A program made the translations under genes and the position numbers. A stretch of DNA of 56,981 nt from Pirellulales bacterium (GTDB taxonomy: Bacteria; Planctomycetota; Planctomycetia; Pirellulales; JANQPP01), in assembly GCA_028289405.1 (NCBI GenBank), contig JANQPP010000155.1:1-56981 (forward strand), read 5' to 3'. Below are positions 26,426 through 34,463 of this stretch, piece after piece. Positions within the stretch are counted from its first letter, which is position 1; each line of letters starts with the position of its first letter. Below the pieces are notes generated by a model. That model did no database searches. It had not been told where the DNA came from and saw nothing but the letters and a program-made list of their open reading frames with translations.

Positions 26426-27313
26426 CTACTTCGGCTTGCGTTTCGTCGTGGTTTTTTTGGCGGACTTCGTACGAGACGATTTGGATTTCTCGCTCGCCGC
26501 GGAGTTGGGTTTCGACGTCCGGGAGGCGGATTGGGCCACCTTCTTCTTCGCCGGCGTCTTGGACTTCGCCTTCGGCTTGGCCTCCGCCTTCTTCTTCGCG
26601 GCGCCGTCCTCACCACGTCCCTTGCGGGCGGACGTTTTCTGCGGCATCCGCTCCTTGGCATCCGGCGCGACGGTCTCCAGCACTTGCTTGGCCCGCGCGG
26701 GGAGCGGGCTGGCCAGGACGTCCGCCCCCAGTTCGTGCAGCAGATAAGCGAACTCGATCCCTTTGGTCTTGGGGATGGCCCGCGTCAACCCGGTCACGGA
26801 TTGGGCCGTGACCTCTTCCGGCGTGGCAATGCCGGCGATGTAGAGTGCCCGGCAGGTGCCTTCGTCGAGCGGGATGGCATGCCCCGCCAGGCCCACCTGC
26901 GTCACGTAGGCGAGCACGAAGGAGTTCATGCCTTCCAGTTGGAGCAAGCTTTTTTCTGCCTGGCCGATGTTTTGCTTGCGGAGGTGGTCCAAGTCGAAGG
27001 CGTACATCGTTTCGAACACGCCATGCAGCAGCTTGCGGAGGCGGGTCGCCTTTTCCATGGGCTGGGGAAGCGGCTCCAGCAACTCGGCCAGTTCCCGAAT
27101 CGAGCTGACCCGCATCTCGTTGAGATCGAAGAAGGAGTCCCGAGTCTGCTGCAGGGATTGGGCGGCCTGTTCGTGAGGGGCATTTTCCAGGCAGCAGCCC
27201 AGCATCAGCGCGTCCAACACGGACAAGTTCTTGGAGGGTGCTTGAAACTTGTAATGCTTCTTCAGGGCGCGGTGCAGTTTGCCGATTTGTGTCGCGCGAT
27301 TGGAACTCGCCAT
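26426..27313 (-). CDS. HhH-GPD-like protein with Lys-rich histone-like tail
   Basis: This is a 295-residue protein. Residues about 25-215 resemble the endonuclease III/HhH-GPD fold (LSVLDALMLGCCLENAPHEQAA, then GMNSFVLAYVTQVGLAGHAIPLDEGTCRALYIAG). The Asp of IPLDEGT is in the place of the catalytic Asp, but the glycosylase Lys and the iron-sulfur Cys are not visible, so it may be a DNA-binding variant without lyase activity. From about residue 225 the protein is dominated by Lys, Ala, Ser and Thr with AKKK and PAKKK repeats, like histone H1 or HupN tails. It is likely chromatin- or DNA-associated. rbfA is upstream on the same strand, 114 bases away. Confidence 0.8.
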   Translation of the reverse strand: MASSNRATQIGKLHRALKKHYKFQAPSKNLSVLDALMLGCCLENAPHEQAAQSLQQTRDSFFDLNEMRVSSIRELAELLEPLPQPMEKATRLRKLLHGVFETMYAFDLDHLRKQNIGQAEKSLLQLEGMNSFVLAYVTQVGLAGHAIPLDEGTCRALYIAGIATPEEVTAQSVTGLTRAIPKTKGIEFAYLLHELGADVLASPLPARAKQVLETVAPDAKERMPQKTSARKGRGEDGAAKKKAEAKPKAKSKTPAKKKVAQSASRTSKPNSAASEKSKSSRTKSAKKTTTKRKPK

Positions 27314-27427
27314 GCGGAACCTGCGGTACGGTAAAATTCAAAGGAGGGATCGGAGGGCAAATACCCGGGCCTCTCCATGACATGCAATCATGGCCTGCCC
27401 GGAAACGCTTCCCAAAATTACAAGACA

Positions 27428-27850
27428 CTAGGGATCGCCGGGGTCCTCCCAGCTTGGGGCTTCCTCCGGCGCGGGTACGGCCTCTTCCTGGGCTTCCTCC
27501 GCTGGCCCGGACGTATGCAACTCGCGGAGGATCTTCCCGACTTCCTGCGAATTCTTGGCCCCTTTGTCCAGCTCGAAAATCAGCTTGGGCGTGTAGCGGG
27601 TATCGATCCGGTCGGCAATCCGGGACTGCAAGAATCCGGCGGAGGACTGTAGTCCCCGCAAGGACAACTGCTGTTTAGTTTCGTTGCCCATGATCGTGAC
27701 CAAGATTTTGGCTTGCCGCATATCGGGAGCGACTTCCACGCCGGTCACGGTCACGTCCGAGACGCGGGGATCCTTGATCTCACTCAAGATGGCCATGCTC
27801 ACGACTTGCCGAATTGCTTCGGCGGCCCGCAAAGTGCGACGAGATGCCAT
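27428..27850 (-). CDS. rbfA: Ribosome-binding factor A
   Basis: RbfA helps mature the 5' end of 16S rRNA in the 30S subunit and is linked to cold growth. The 140-residue product shows RRTLRAAEAIRQVVSMAILSEIKDPRVSDVTVTGVEVAPDMRQAKILVTIMG, the KH-like type-2 fold of the family. The C-terminal 35 residues (after ELHTSG) are rich in Glu, Pro and Ala and are an extension beyond the core. The start ATG at 27850 gives MASRRTLRAAEAI, as expected. infB, often adjacent, is not found upstream; the HhH-GPD-like gene follows downstream. Confidence 0.95.
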   Translation of the reverse strand: MASRRTLRAAEAIRQVVSMAILSEIKDPRVSDVTVTGVEVAPDMRQAKILVTIMGNETKQQLSLRGLQSSAGFLQSRIADRIDTRYTPKLIFELDKGAKNSQEVGKILRELHTSGPAEEAQEEAVPAPEEAPSWEDPGDP

Positions 27851-28398
27851 GGAATTCGGCTTCGACTTTCAAATGAGCTGGAAATCGCGGCCTCATCGTC
27901 CGTGGCGGGCCACCAAGGCGTGGACCGGCAGGCTGATGAGAAACCTATAGTTTCTCTCGCCCAGCCCTCTTTTCCAACCCCTCTGCCGCGAGATTGGGCA
28001 AACTTCTTGATCCAAGTTTGCCTGAAGGAGCGGGACACTGGCCTCTCGAATGCTAGAAATACGAGAATCACCGGCGAAAATACGTGACTTAGGACATATA
28101 GAAGCCCGGATCATGCATTGACCTTGAACTGTACAACCGACGCGGCACGCATCGTGCCCAGTTTCCCGCTTTCCAATCTCACCCCTCTTTCTTACCCCGG
28201 GCTTGGCGCAAAAAAGTGTGATTTTAGACGCTTCGGTCGAGATCATGGGCCGTGATCGCCGAAGTCAGTCTAGAACACGTCCAGGCTGAGTTTAGCGGCG
28301 TTTTCGCTGTTTGGACTCGTGATTCCGACCGTCGGAGATGCTACACGTCGCTGCGACATGCAGTAGCCAATTTTGGACAAGTTGAGGGGGAAGCAGGA
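27851..28398. other. Divergent intergenic region, no supported gene
   Basis: This lies between rbfA (minus) and the hypothetical protein gene (plus). A GTG-started extension of the downstream frame to 28252 was judged spurious. No RNA gene or repeat was recognised. Confidence 0.4.
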
Positions 28399-29241
28399 AT
28401 GAAAATCGAAACAGCGAATGCCAATCCGGTGGTTACCCTGTCGTCCATTCGGCAACAGGAAAAAGAAGTACAGAGCATCTTTAGCGAGATTCTCGAGGCC
28501 GCAGGCCGGCCAGGCTATGCGTCCGCGTCGCCGGCCGAGAGTGCTTCTTTGACGAACGAAGGCGTGCGGGATGCTTGGGAAGACTGGTTTAGGGAGGAAC
28601 GCCTTCAAGGCAGGTACTCCTCCTCGGACCGGCCGGCAGAATTGAAACGCGGATACGGGGATTTGCTGACCCGGGCCATCACAGAAGACGCCTACGCACA
28701 ACCGCGAGAGTTCCTGGAGGGATTGTCGAAGGATGAATTGGCGATCGTGCAAGAAGTGCATGCGCTCGCGGATCCAATCATCACGCATTCGCTCACGGAA
28801 GAGGGGGCGCTGAACCTGCTGTTGCCCAGGGCAGCCCAAATCGATCTCAATCAGGACGGTCTCACGCGGACGGGCAAGGCGTGGGGTTTGCAGTTCCCGG
28901 ATAGCAACACGCCGGCGAATGTCGTGGAGGCTTGGGATGAGGTAACCGCGGGAATGTCACAAAGGGACCTGATGTTTTACGGTGTCGTCATGAGACTCCC
29001 CTTACTGACGGAGAACATGGTCTTTGACCAAGACGGGAATTATCTCCATCGCCACGAGCCGGGTGACCCCGAGTTCAGAAATCCCTTTGCCGAACAGGGC
29101 TTCTCCTACCAACAGTTAGCCCAAGATCGTATTGACGGCTTGGAGTTCGTGAAGCACCAGATCCCTCGAGAAAAGTATGAACGAGAATTGGAATTCTGGA
29201 CTCGATTTCAGACGCTCTTGAGAGAAAAGGGCGCCAATTGA
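28399..29241 (+). CDS. Hypothetical protein
   Basis: This is a 280-residue soluble protein starting MKIETANANPVVTLSSIRQQ, with a purine-rich ribosome binding region just upstream (gggggaagcagga). The middle shows DLNQDGLTRTGKAWGLQFPDSNTP and, towards the end, NMVFDQDGNYLHRHEPGD; the DLNQDG segment looks EF-hand-like but is not convincing alone. No signal peptide or transmembrane helix is seen. I recognise no family, and the next gene (DUF1559) has its own promoter. Function unknown. Confidence 0.7.
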   Translation: MKIETANANPVVTLSSIRQQEKEVQSIFSEILEAAGRPGYASASPAESASLTNEGVRDAWEDWFREERLQGRYSSSDRPAELKRGYGDLLTRAITEDAYAQPREFLEGLSKDELAIVQEVHALADPIITHSLTEEGALNLLLPRAAQIDLNQDGLTRTGKAWGLQFPDSNTPANVVEAWDEVTAGMSQRDLMFYGVVMRLPLLTENMVFDQDGNYLHRHEPGDPEFRNPFAEQGFSYQQLAQDRIDGLEFVKHQIPREKYERELEFWTRFQTLLREKGAN

Positions 29242-29349
29242 TTCCAGCTTTTCTCACCGTAACGCGGAGCCCCGAAACGCGACTCTAGGTGACAAGCACC
29301 CAACCTTCTCGATTGTCGTCGAATACGTGGGCTGCATTCCGTCCTTAGA

Positions 29350-29379
29350 TTCGCAAGTTCGTCTGCAATTTGCCATAAT
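29350..29379 (+). promoter_or_regulatory. Promoter-like -35/-10 of first DUF1559 gene
   Basis: TTCGCA (29350-29355) and CATAAT (29374-29379) are separated by 18 bases and end 37 bases before the ATG. The same arrangement recurs before the third DUF1559 gene, which supports function. Confidence 0.45.
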
Positions 29380-29416
29380 GCCTGCAAAGGGGGCACGGCA
29401 GACGGAGAGCAAGCGC

Positions 29417-30526
29417 ATGCGGCGGCGAAATGGTTTTACGTTGGTGGAACTGCTCGTCGTGATCTTCATCATCGGCGTGCTCGTGGCGCTGCTCTTGCCG
29501 GCGGTGCAGTCGGCACGCGAATCGGCTCGGCGGATGCAGTGCGCGAATAATCTCAAGCAGTTGGCTTTGGCCGCCATCCTGCACCATGATCAGCAGGGCA
29601 CGCTGCCGCCGATCGGTGTAATTCCTGAGCCGATTCCATGGCGATTTCCCTGCGACGCGAAATTTGGGAGTCACTCATTGGGCGGGCATAGCTGGGGGTC
29701 GATTTTGTTGCCTTTCCTGGAGCAACAGGCCGTTTTCGACGAAATTCGCTTCGATCTTCCCTTTCACGATCCGGCCAATCAGCCAGGCCTGACCCAAGTC
29801 GTGAGCACGGTGCTGTGCCCTTCCACTCCGCAAGGGTCATGGGTTCCCGTCGTGAACTTTTCCGGTGGAGACCGGCGTTCCGTAACCGTTACCGGCGAGC
29901 TTACGCGGGCGGCTTCGCGCTACGTTGTCCCGGGATTGGCCAAGGTGACCAAGCCGGGCCATGGCGAATTCTTTACCGAACGCAGCGCCGCAGTCAGCGA
30001 TTACGTCGCGAATCTGCCGAGACGAGGCTGGGACACCGACACTGGCGAAAACCGCCCGGAACGATATGGGCCTTGGGGCGGCTGGCAGGCCAATCCGTCC
30101 AAGACACCTTTTCCAAAGCAACGCCTGGCCCGCCTCTCGGATGTGACGGACGGGTTGTCTTCCACAATCCTAATTTTTGAACAAGCGGGGAACCCTGACT
30201 TATGGAGGCCGGGATTCATCTCCAATAGTCTCAATCTCGACCCTCGGGTGGACTACCGTGGGAGTACAGCGAACCTGGGTAGACGTGGCGTCTCGGAAAT
30301 CTGCATGGTGACCGCAGATATCGCGGAATTTCCCTGGAACGCAGCGCCGGAAGGTAATTTTCCATCTAACAATTACACGCCTTTCAGTTTCCACGCGGAC
30401 GGCGTGAATGTCGCATTTTGCGATGGCTGCGTGCATTACATTGACGGGAACATCGAAAGAGAAGTGTTGTTCGCGCTGCTGGGCCGCGAGGAAGGATGGC
30501 GGGTGCCCGGCGACGTGTTGCGCTAG
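29417..30526 (+). CDS. DUF1559 protein with prepilin-like N-terminus (copy 1)
   Basis: This is a 369-residue protein of the planctomycete DUF1559 (SBP-bac-10-like) family. It begins MRRRNGFTLVELLVVIFIIG, the type IV prepilin cleavage/methylation motif in which GF-TLVE would be cut after Gly by a prepilin peptidase; the hydrophobic helix that follows anchors it. Near the C-terminus HADGVNVAFCDG fits the H-X9-DG motif. The family is expanded in planctomycetes and its role is unknown, probably in the periplasm or envelope. It is the first of four copies within 5 kb. The ATG at 29417 is chosen because the prepilin motif follows; an open frame extends upstream. Confidence 0.9.
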   Translation: MRRRNGFTLVELLVVIFIIGVLVALLLPAVQSARESARRMQCANNLKQLALAAILHHDQQGTLPPIGVIPEPIPWRFPCDAKFGSHSLGGHSWGSILLPFLEQQAVFDEIRFDLPFHDPANQPGLTQVVSTVLCPSTPQGSWVPVVNFSGGDRRSVTVTGELTRAASRYVVPGLAKVTKPGHGEFFTERSAAVSDYVANLPRRGWDTDTGENRPERYGPWGGWQANPSKTPFPKQRLARLSDVTDGLSSTILIFEQAGNPDLWRPGFISNSLNLDPRVDYRGSTANLGRRGVSEICMVTADIAEFPWNAAPEGNFPSNNYTPFSFHADGVNVAFCDGCVHYIDGNIEREVLFALLGREEGWRVPGDVLR

Positions 30527-30531
30527 TTTTC

Positions 30532-30557
30532 GTAGGCTAGGCGGATTGCCGCCTACC
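30532..30557. repeat. REP-like hairpin repeat, copy 2
   Basis: TAGGCGG-ATTG-CCGCCTA forms a perfect 7-bp stem just after the first DUF1559 gene, with a further GTAGG upstream. It resembles the hairpin at 10759-10778. Confidence 0.5.
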
Positions 30558-30622
30558 TTCGAGCTACTTCCCGGCGGGCCCGAGATTCTTCACGCTCGCC
30601 AGGCAGGCGGACAACGTGACGC

Positions 30623-30690
30623 GCCTTGCTCACGCGGCGGGTTTGGGGTCAAGGTACATTTTCGCTGGCTCGCGCGGCGGGTTTCGATTG
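30623..30690. repeat. Interspersed repeat copies
   Basis: An exact copy of the 22-bp element of 10850-10871 is at 30623-30644, followed by a diverged copy (CTGGCTCGCGCGGCGGGTTT) at about 30665-30684. Confidence 0.5.
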
Positions 30691-30736
30691 GCCGCAGTCC
30701 TAGCAGCGAATTTCTGGTGGTCCGTCCTATCAGTGT

Positions 30737-30742
30737 TACAAT
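30737..30742 (+). promoter_or_regulatory. Possible -10 element of second DUF1559 gene
   Basis: TACAAT lies 34 bases before the ATG, similar to the promoter distances before copies 1 and 3. No convincing -35 hexamer is visible. Confidence 0.3.
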
Positions 30743-30776
30743 GACCGCCGGGGCAGATGTACAGAAGGGCCAAATC

Positions 30777-31742
30777 ATGCGGCGGCGAATCGGCTTTACG
30801 TTGGTGGAACTGCTCGTCGTGATCTTCATCATCGGCGTGTTGGTGGCTCTGCTGCTCCCCGCCGTGCAATCGGCACGGGAATCGGCCCGCAAGGTGCACT
30901 GCAAGAACAACCTCAAGCAGCTCGGGCTCGCGCTCGGGTTGCACCATAGCGCGCACGGTCATTTTCCCACCGGCGGTTGGGGGTTCCTCTGGATTGGCGA
31001 CCCGGACCGTGGGACGGACGAAGCACAACCGGGCGGCTGGATCTACAATATCTTGCCGTATATCGAGCAGTTGCCCCTGCATCAGTTGGGAAAGGAGGAC
31101 GGTTCCGACCCGAAACTCGCCGCTTCGCTCCGCATTCGCCAGCCGATCCCGACGATCAATTGCCCCTCGCGGCGGCGGCTCAAGTTGTATCCTTGCGACT
31201 GGGAATTTCGCAACGCGGTGACCACGAACATGGTCGTCCGCAGCGATTACGCGATCAACGCGGGCGATGTGCCCGAGACCTATGAGGCGGGGCCGGGGCC
31301 CTCCACGCTGGAGGAGGGGGACAGCCCGCAATATGGCTGGCGGGATTTTTCCGATCTCTCCACGGGCATCTGCTTCCTGCGGAGCAAGGTCACGTACGCC
31401 CATGTGAAGGACGGCACCAGCAATACGTACTTCGTCGGGGAAAAATACCTCGACCCGGACCGCTATGAGGACGGGATCGCCGGTTACCAGGATCAATGCG
31501 CCCTGATCGGTGACGACTTCGACATCAACGCTTGGACCAACGCCAAGAACGACATCCCCCGCCAGGACACGCCGGGCCTTTCGCATTGGCGGCTGTTCGG
31601 CAGCGCCCACAGGGGCGGGTTTCACATGACACTCTGCGACGGTTCCGTGCGGACGGTGAGCTACCTAGTCGCGCCGGAAGTGCATCAGGCCCTGGGCAAC
31701 CGCCAAGACAGCTCCGCCCTCGGCGTGGGAGATTTGGAGTAG
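30777..31742 (+). CDS. DUF1559 protein with prepilin-like N-terminus (copy 2)
   Basis: This is a 321-residue member of the DUF1559 family starting MRRRIGFTLVELLVVIFIIG. The prepilin motif and hydrophobic helix are at residues 1-30. The C-terminal HRGGFHMTLCDG fits H-X9-DG. The central part is divergent from the other three copies (YSHFPTGGWGFLWIG-like opening instead of the QQGTLPPI pattern), so it is the most distant copy and may have a different ligand. The promoter also differs in its -35 side. The start was chosen by the prepilin motif. An exported or pilus-like anchoring is known for such N-termini; the family role is unknown. Confidence 0.9.
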   Translation: MRRRIGFTLVELLVVIFIIGVLVALLLPAVQSARESARKVHCKNNLKQLGLALGLHHSAHGHFPTGGWGFLWIGDPDRGTDEAQPGGWIYNILPYIEQLPLHQLGKEDGSDPKLAASLRIRQPIPTINCPSRRRLKLYPCDWEFRNAVTTNMVVRSDYAINAGDVPETYEAGPGPSTLEEGDSPQYGWRDFSDLSTGICFLRSKVTYAHVKDGTSNTYFVGEKYLDPDRYEDGIAGYQDQCALIGDDFDINAWTNAKNDIPRQDTPGLSHWRLFGSAHRGGFHMTLCDGSVRTVSYLVAPEVHQALGNRQDSSALGVGDLE

Positions 31743-31782
31743 CAGGCTGCTGTCTTACTCAATCGCCTTGCACGTCCGATGG

Positions 31783-32163
31783 TCAATACATGGGATTGCC
31801 GTTTTTGGTTTCCGCGGGAATCTGCTGAATGGCATCCCAGTGTTCGACAATCTTGCCATGGCCATCGAAGCGGAAAAAATCCATCGTCACGTACTCCTGA
31901 TCGCCCGGCCAAGTTTGATGCGTGTGCAGGGCGACTAAATCGCCTTCCGCGACGGCACGCACGAATTCAATCTCCTTGTCCGGATATTGGCGGGCCATCT
32001 CCGTGAAGTAGTCGATGAATGGCTGCTTGCCATCACCGACCAACGGATTGTGCTGGATGTACCCGTCACCGACATACATTTCAACGGCTTTTGCCGGGTC
32101 GCCCAGATAGGCCGTCCGATAGAAGTCAATGGCGTTACGCTTGTTTGCCTCAAGGTCATGCAT
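31783..32163 (-). CDS. SnoaL-like (NTF2 fold) protein
   Basis: This is a 126-residue NTF2-fold protein starting MHDLEANKRNAIDFYRTAYL. The pattern YVGDGYIQHNPLVGDGKQPFIDYF and later VALHTHQTWPGDQEYVTMDFFRFDGHGKIVEHWDAIQQIP is typical of the SnoaL-like aldol-condensation-type group (COG4922-like). Its enzymatic role is not known, and many members are annotated only by fold. It lies on the opposite strand between DUF1559 copies 2 and 3, so it has its own promoter and interrupts the cluster. Its codon use is like that of the core genes. Confidence 0.87.
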   Translation of the reverse strand: MHDLEANKRNAIDFYRTAYLGDPAKAVEMYVGDGYIQHNPLVGDGKQPFIDYFTEMARQYPDKEIEFVRAVAEGDLVALHTHQTWPGDQEYVTMDFFRFDGHGKIVEHWDAIQQIPAETKNGNPMY

Positions 32164-32225
32164 GGGAAAAGTCGCTTCGTATAAACGAACTATTTGCCGA
32201 AGAAATACGGACTTCCGAGCGCGGA

Positions 32226-32255
32226 TTCGCAATCCTGTCTGGAATTCGCCATAAT
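32226..32255 (+). promoter_or_regulatory. Promoter-like -35/-10 of third DUF1559 gene
   Basis: TTCGCA (32226-32231) and CATAAT (32250-32255) are 18 bases apart and end 38 bases before the ATG. Flanking bases are shared with the promoter of copy 1, so the whole 5' leader is duplicated. Confidence 0.45.
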
Positions 32256-32293
32256 GTCCAGTCCGGGGGCAAAGCAGACGGAAGGGCGAACAC

Positions 32294-33379
32294 ATGCGGC
32301 GGCGAAACGGCTTCACCCTTGTCGAACTGCTCGTCGTGATCTTCATCATCGGTGTGCTGGTGGCGCTACTGCTGCCGGCGGTGCAGTCGGCACGCGAATC
32401 CGCGCGGCGGATGCAGTGCGCGAACAATCTCAAGCAGATCGCGCTCGCATCGATCCAGCACCACGACCAACATGGCACGCTGCCGCCACTGACTGTCATA
32501 CCGCGCCCCCCACTCGGGAACCACGCCGCAGAACAACAGGTAAGCGCCCATTCCTGGCGGGGTATCGTCCTCCCCTTCCTCGAACAACAGCCACTGTTCG
32601 ACCGGATCGATTACGATCACAACGTCTATGAGGAATCCAATCAGCCGGCGATAACGACCGTGGTCCAAACGTACATTTGCCCCACCTCCCCCACGGGATC
32701 ATGGGCCGGCACGCAAGAATTTACCACCGAGGCGGTATTAGATACCGTGAAGATTGTCGGTCCGCGCCGCGTCACGGGAAGCCGGGACATTATTCCTGGC
32801 CTTTTGGTGAGCACTCAAGCAGGTGGTCGTAACGGCATGGAATTACGCCTGAACATTTCCGCGGCGCGGAATGACTATGACGCCAACGGAGGGTTCTTTC
32901 TCCCGGATAGCATGGATCTTGATCGTGGTGTTAGAGATCCTGAATATCACATCCTTTTTAAGGAAGGGCCCTGGGGGCCTTGGAACCGACAATTCTCCAC
33001 CACGCCTTTTCCCAAGGGGTGGGCGGCGCGATTTTCCGACGTAACCGATGGGCTCTCCACGACCATTCTGCTGGGGGAAAGGGCCGGGAATCCCGATCGG
33101 TATTCCGTATATGACGACGTGAATCCCACTCCGTATCACAAATATGGATTGTCCATATTTGGGCGTTGGGCTTCCCATTCCATGACCAACGACTTTCTAG
33201 GCGGCCCGATCAACAACGACAATCAATACAACTCCTTCAGCTTTCATGCCGGCGGGGCCAACTTCGCTTTTTGCGACGGCACGGTCCGTTTTCTCAGCGA
33301 AGAGTTATCCGCTTCAGCCATGGCCGCGTTGACGAGCCGCACCGCCGGAGACGCCGTGCCCAAAGGCGTTTTCAAATGA
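32294..33379 (+). CDS. DUF1559 protein with prepilin-like N-terminus (copy 3)
   Basis: This is a 361-residue DUF1559 protein beginning MRRRNGFTLVELLVVIFIIG, followed by the hydrophobic helix and ARESARRMQCANNLKQIALAS, where copies 1, 3 and 4 are almost identical. HAGGANFAFCDG near the C-terminus fits H-X9-DG. The leader DNA and first ~130 coding bases match copy 1 closely, pointing to recent duplication or gene conversion. Its stop overlaps the start of the next gene by ATGA, so copies 3 and 4 are translationally coupled. Function is unknown. Confidence 0.92.
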   Translation: MRRRNGFTLVELLVVIFIIGVLVALLLPAVQSARESARRMQCANNLKQIALASIQHHDQHGTLPPLTVIPRPPLGNHAAEQQVSAHSWRGIVLPFLEQQPLFDRIDYDHNVYEESNQPAITTVVQTYICPTSPTGSWAGTQEFTTEAVLDTVKIVGPRRVTGSRDIIPGLLVSTQAGGRNGMELRLNISAARNDYDANGGFFLPDSMDLDRGVRDPEYHILFKEGPWGPWNRQFSTTPFPKGWAARFSDVTDGLSTTILLGERAGNPDRYSVYDDVNPTPYHKYGLSIFGRWASHSMTNDFLGGPINNDNQYNSFSFHAGGANFAFCDGTVRFLSEELSASAMAALTSRTAGDAVPKGVFK

Positions 33380-34434
33380 TTGCCACATCTTCCAGCAAAC
33401 AAGGCTTCACCCTCGTTGAACTCCTCGTTGTGATCTTCATCATCGGTGTGCTGGTGGCGCTGCTATTGCCGGCGGTACAGTCGGCGCGGGAATCCGCGCG
33501 GCGGATGCAGTGCGCGAACAATCTCAAACAGCTTGCACTGGCCGCCATTCTTCATCACGATCAACATGGCACGCTGCCGCCATTGACGGTTACGCCCAAA
33601 TTGTCCCCCTGGCCCGGTGGGGCTGAAGCCAGCGCTCATTCTTGGCAGGGGATCTTGCTGCCATTCCTGGAACACCAGCCGCTGCACGACATGATTGATT
33701 ACAGCCGTCCGGTTTACGACGAATCAAATCAACCAGTGATCAATACCGTGGTCGATACTTTTCTGTGTCCTTCCACTCCCACAGGAACCTGGGCTGGCGT
33801 GACGGAATTTTCGCCTCGCACGGCGGGTGTGCAGCTGGACGGACCACGCACGGTTACCGGTACCCACGATATCGTGCCTGGTGTCCTTGTCAGCATCCGC
33901 AGTGATGCATTGTCAGGAATGGATTTGCGACTTGGTCTAACCGCGGCACGGACGGACTACGACGCCAATGCCGGACAACAGAATTCAAACACCTACGGCG
34001 AGTTCGAAGTAGAAAGTGAATTGCAGGAGGGACCATGGGGACGTTGGGCGTTTCATCCGGCGACCGAGCCATTTCCTAGAATACGCGCTGCACGCTTCGC
34101 GGATGTCACGGATGGCCTGTCAATGACCGTCTTGCTGGGTGAACGGGCTGGAAATCCCGATCGGTATTGGATCTTTGGGGACCCGATGCTCATGCCTTAC
34201 CGGGAACGGGCAACTTCGCTATTTGGCCGCTGGGCAGTTTATCCAAGATTGCCGACAGGTTTCGCGATGGCCATTAATGCCCATAACCATTGGGGTATGT
34301 TCAGTTTTCACCCGGGTGGAGTGCATATCGCCATGTGTGACGGTTCCGTACGTTTCCTGAGCGAACACGCTTCCGTGTGGCAATATCTTCACCTGTTTAC
34401 CCGGGCCGCTGGAGATGTGAAATTTGACCTCTAG
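33376..34434 (+). CDS. DUF1559 protein with prepilin-like N-terminus (copy 4)
   Basis: This is a 352-residue DUF1559 protein starting MIATSSSKQGFTLVELLVVI. It lacks the MRRR opening of the other copies but retains the GFTLVELL motif, the helix, and ARESARRMQCANNLKQLALAA. HPGGVHIAMCDG gives H-X9-DG. The ATG overlaps the stop of copy 3 (ATGA), a classic translational coupling. The middle region shares RTVTGTHDIVPG with copy 3, so these two are the closest pair. The gene is convergent with the Tim44-like gene, 29 bases away. Confidence 0.92.
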   Translation: MIATSSSKQGFTLVELLVVIFIIGVLVALLLPAVQSARESARRMQCANNLKQLALAAILHHDQHGTLPPLTVTPKLSPWPGGAEASAHSWQGILLPFLEHQPLHDMIDYSRPVYDESNQPVINTVVDTFLCPSTPTGTWAGVTEFSPRTAGVQLDGPRTVTGTHDIVPGVLVSIRSDALSGMDLRLGLTAARTDYDANAGQQNSNTYGEFEVESELQEGPWGRWAFHPATEPFPRIRAARFADVTDGLSMTVLLGERAGNPDRYWIFGDPMLMPYRERATSLFGRWAVYPRLPTGFAMAINAHNHWGMFSFHPGGVHIAMCDGSVRFLSEHASVWQYLHLFTRAAGDVKFDL

Positions 34435-34463
34435 CGATAGCTCTTCCGGCATCGACCTTCGAT

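Noticed and set aside
32194..32631. 145-codon frame overlapping DUF1559 copy 3
   Set aside because: It is a wrong-frame shadow of the prepilin motif region.
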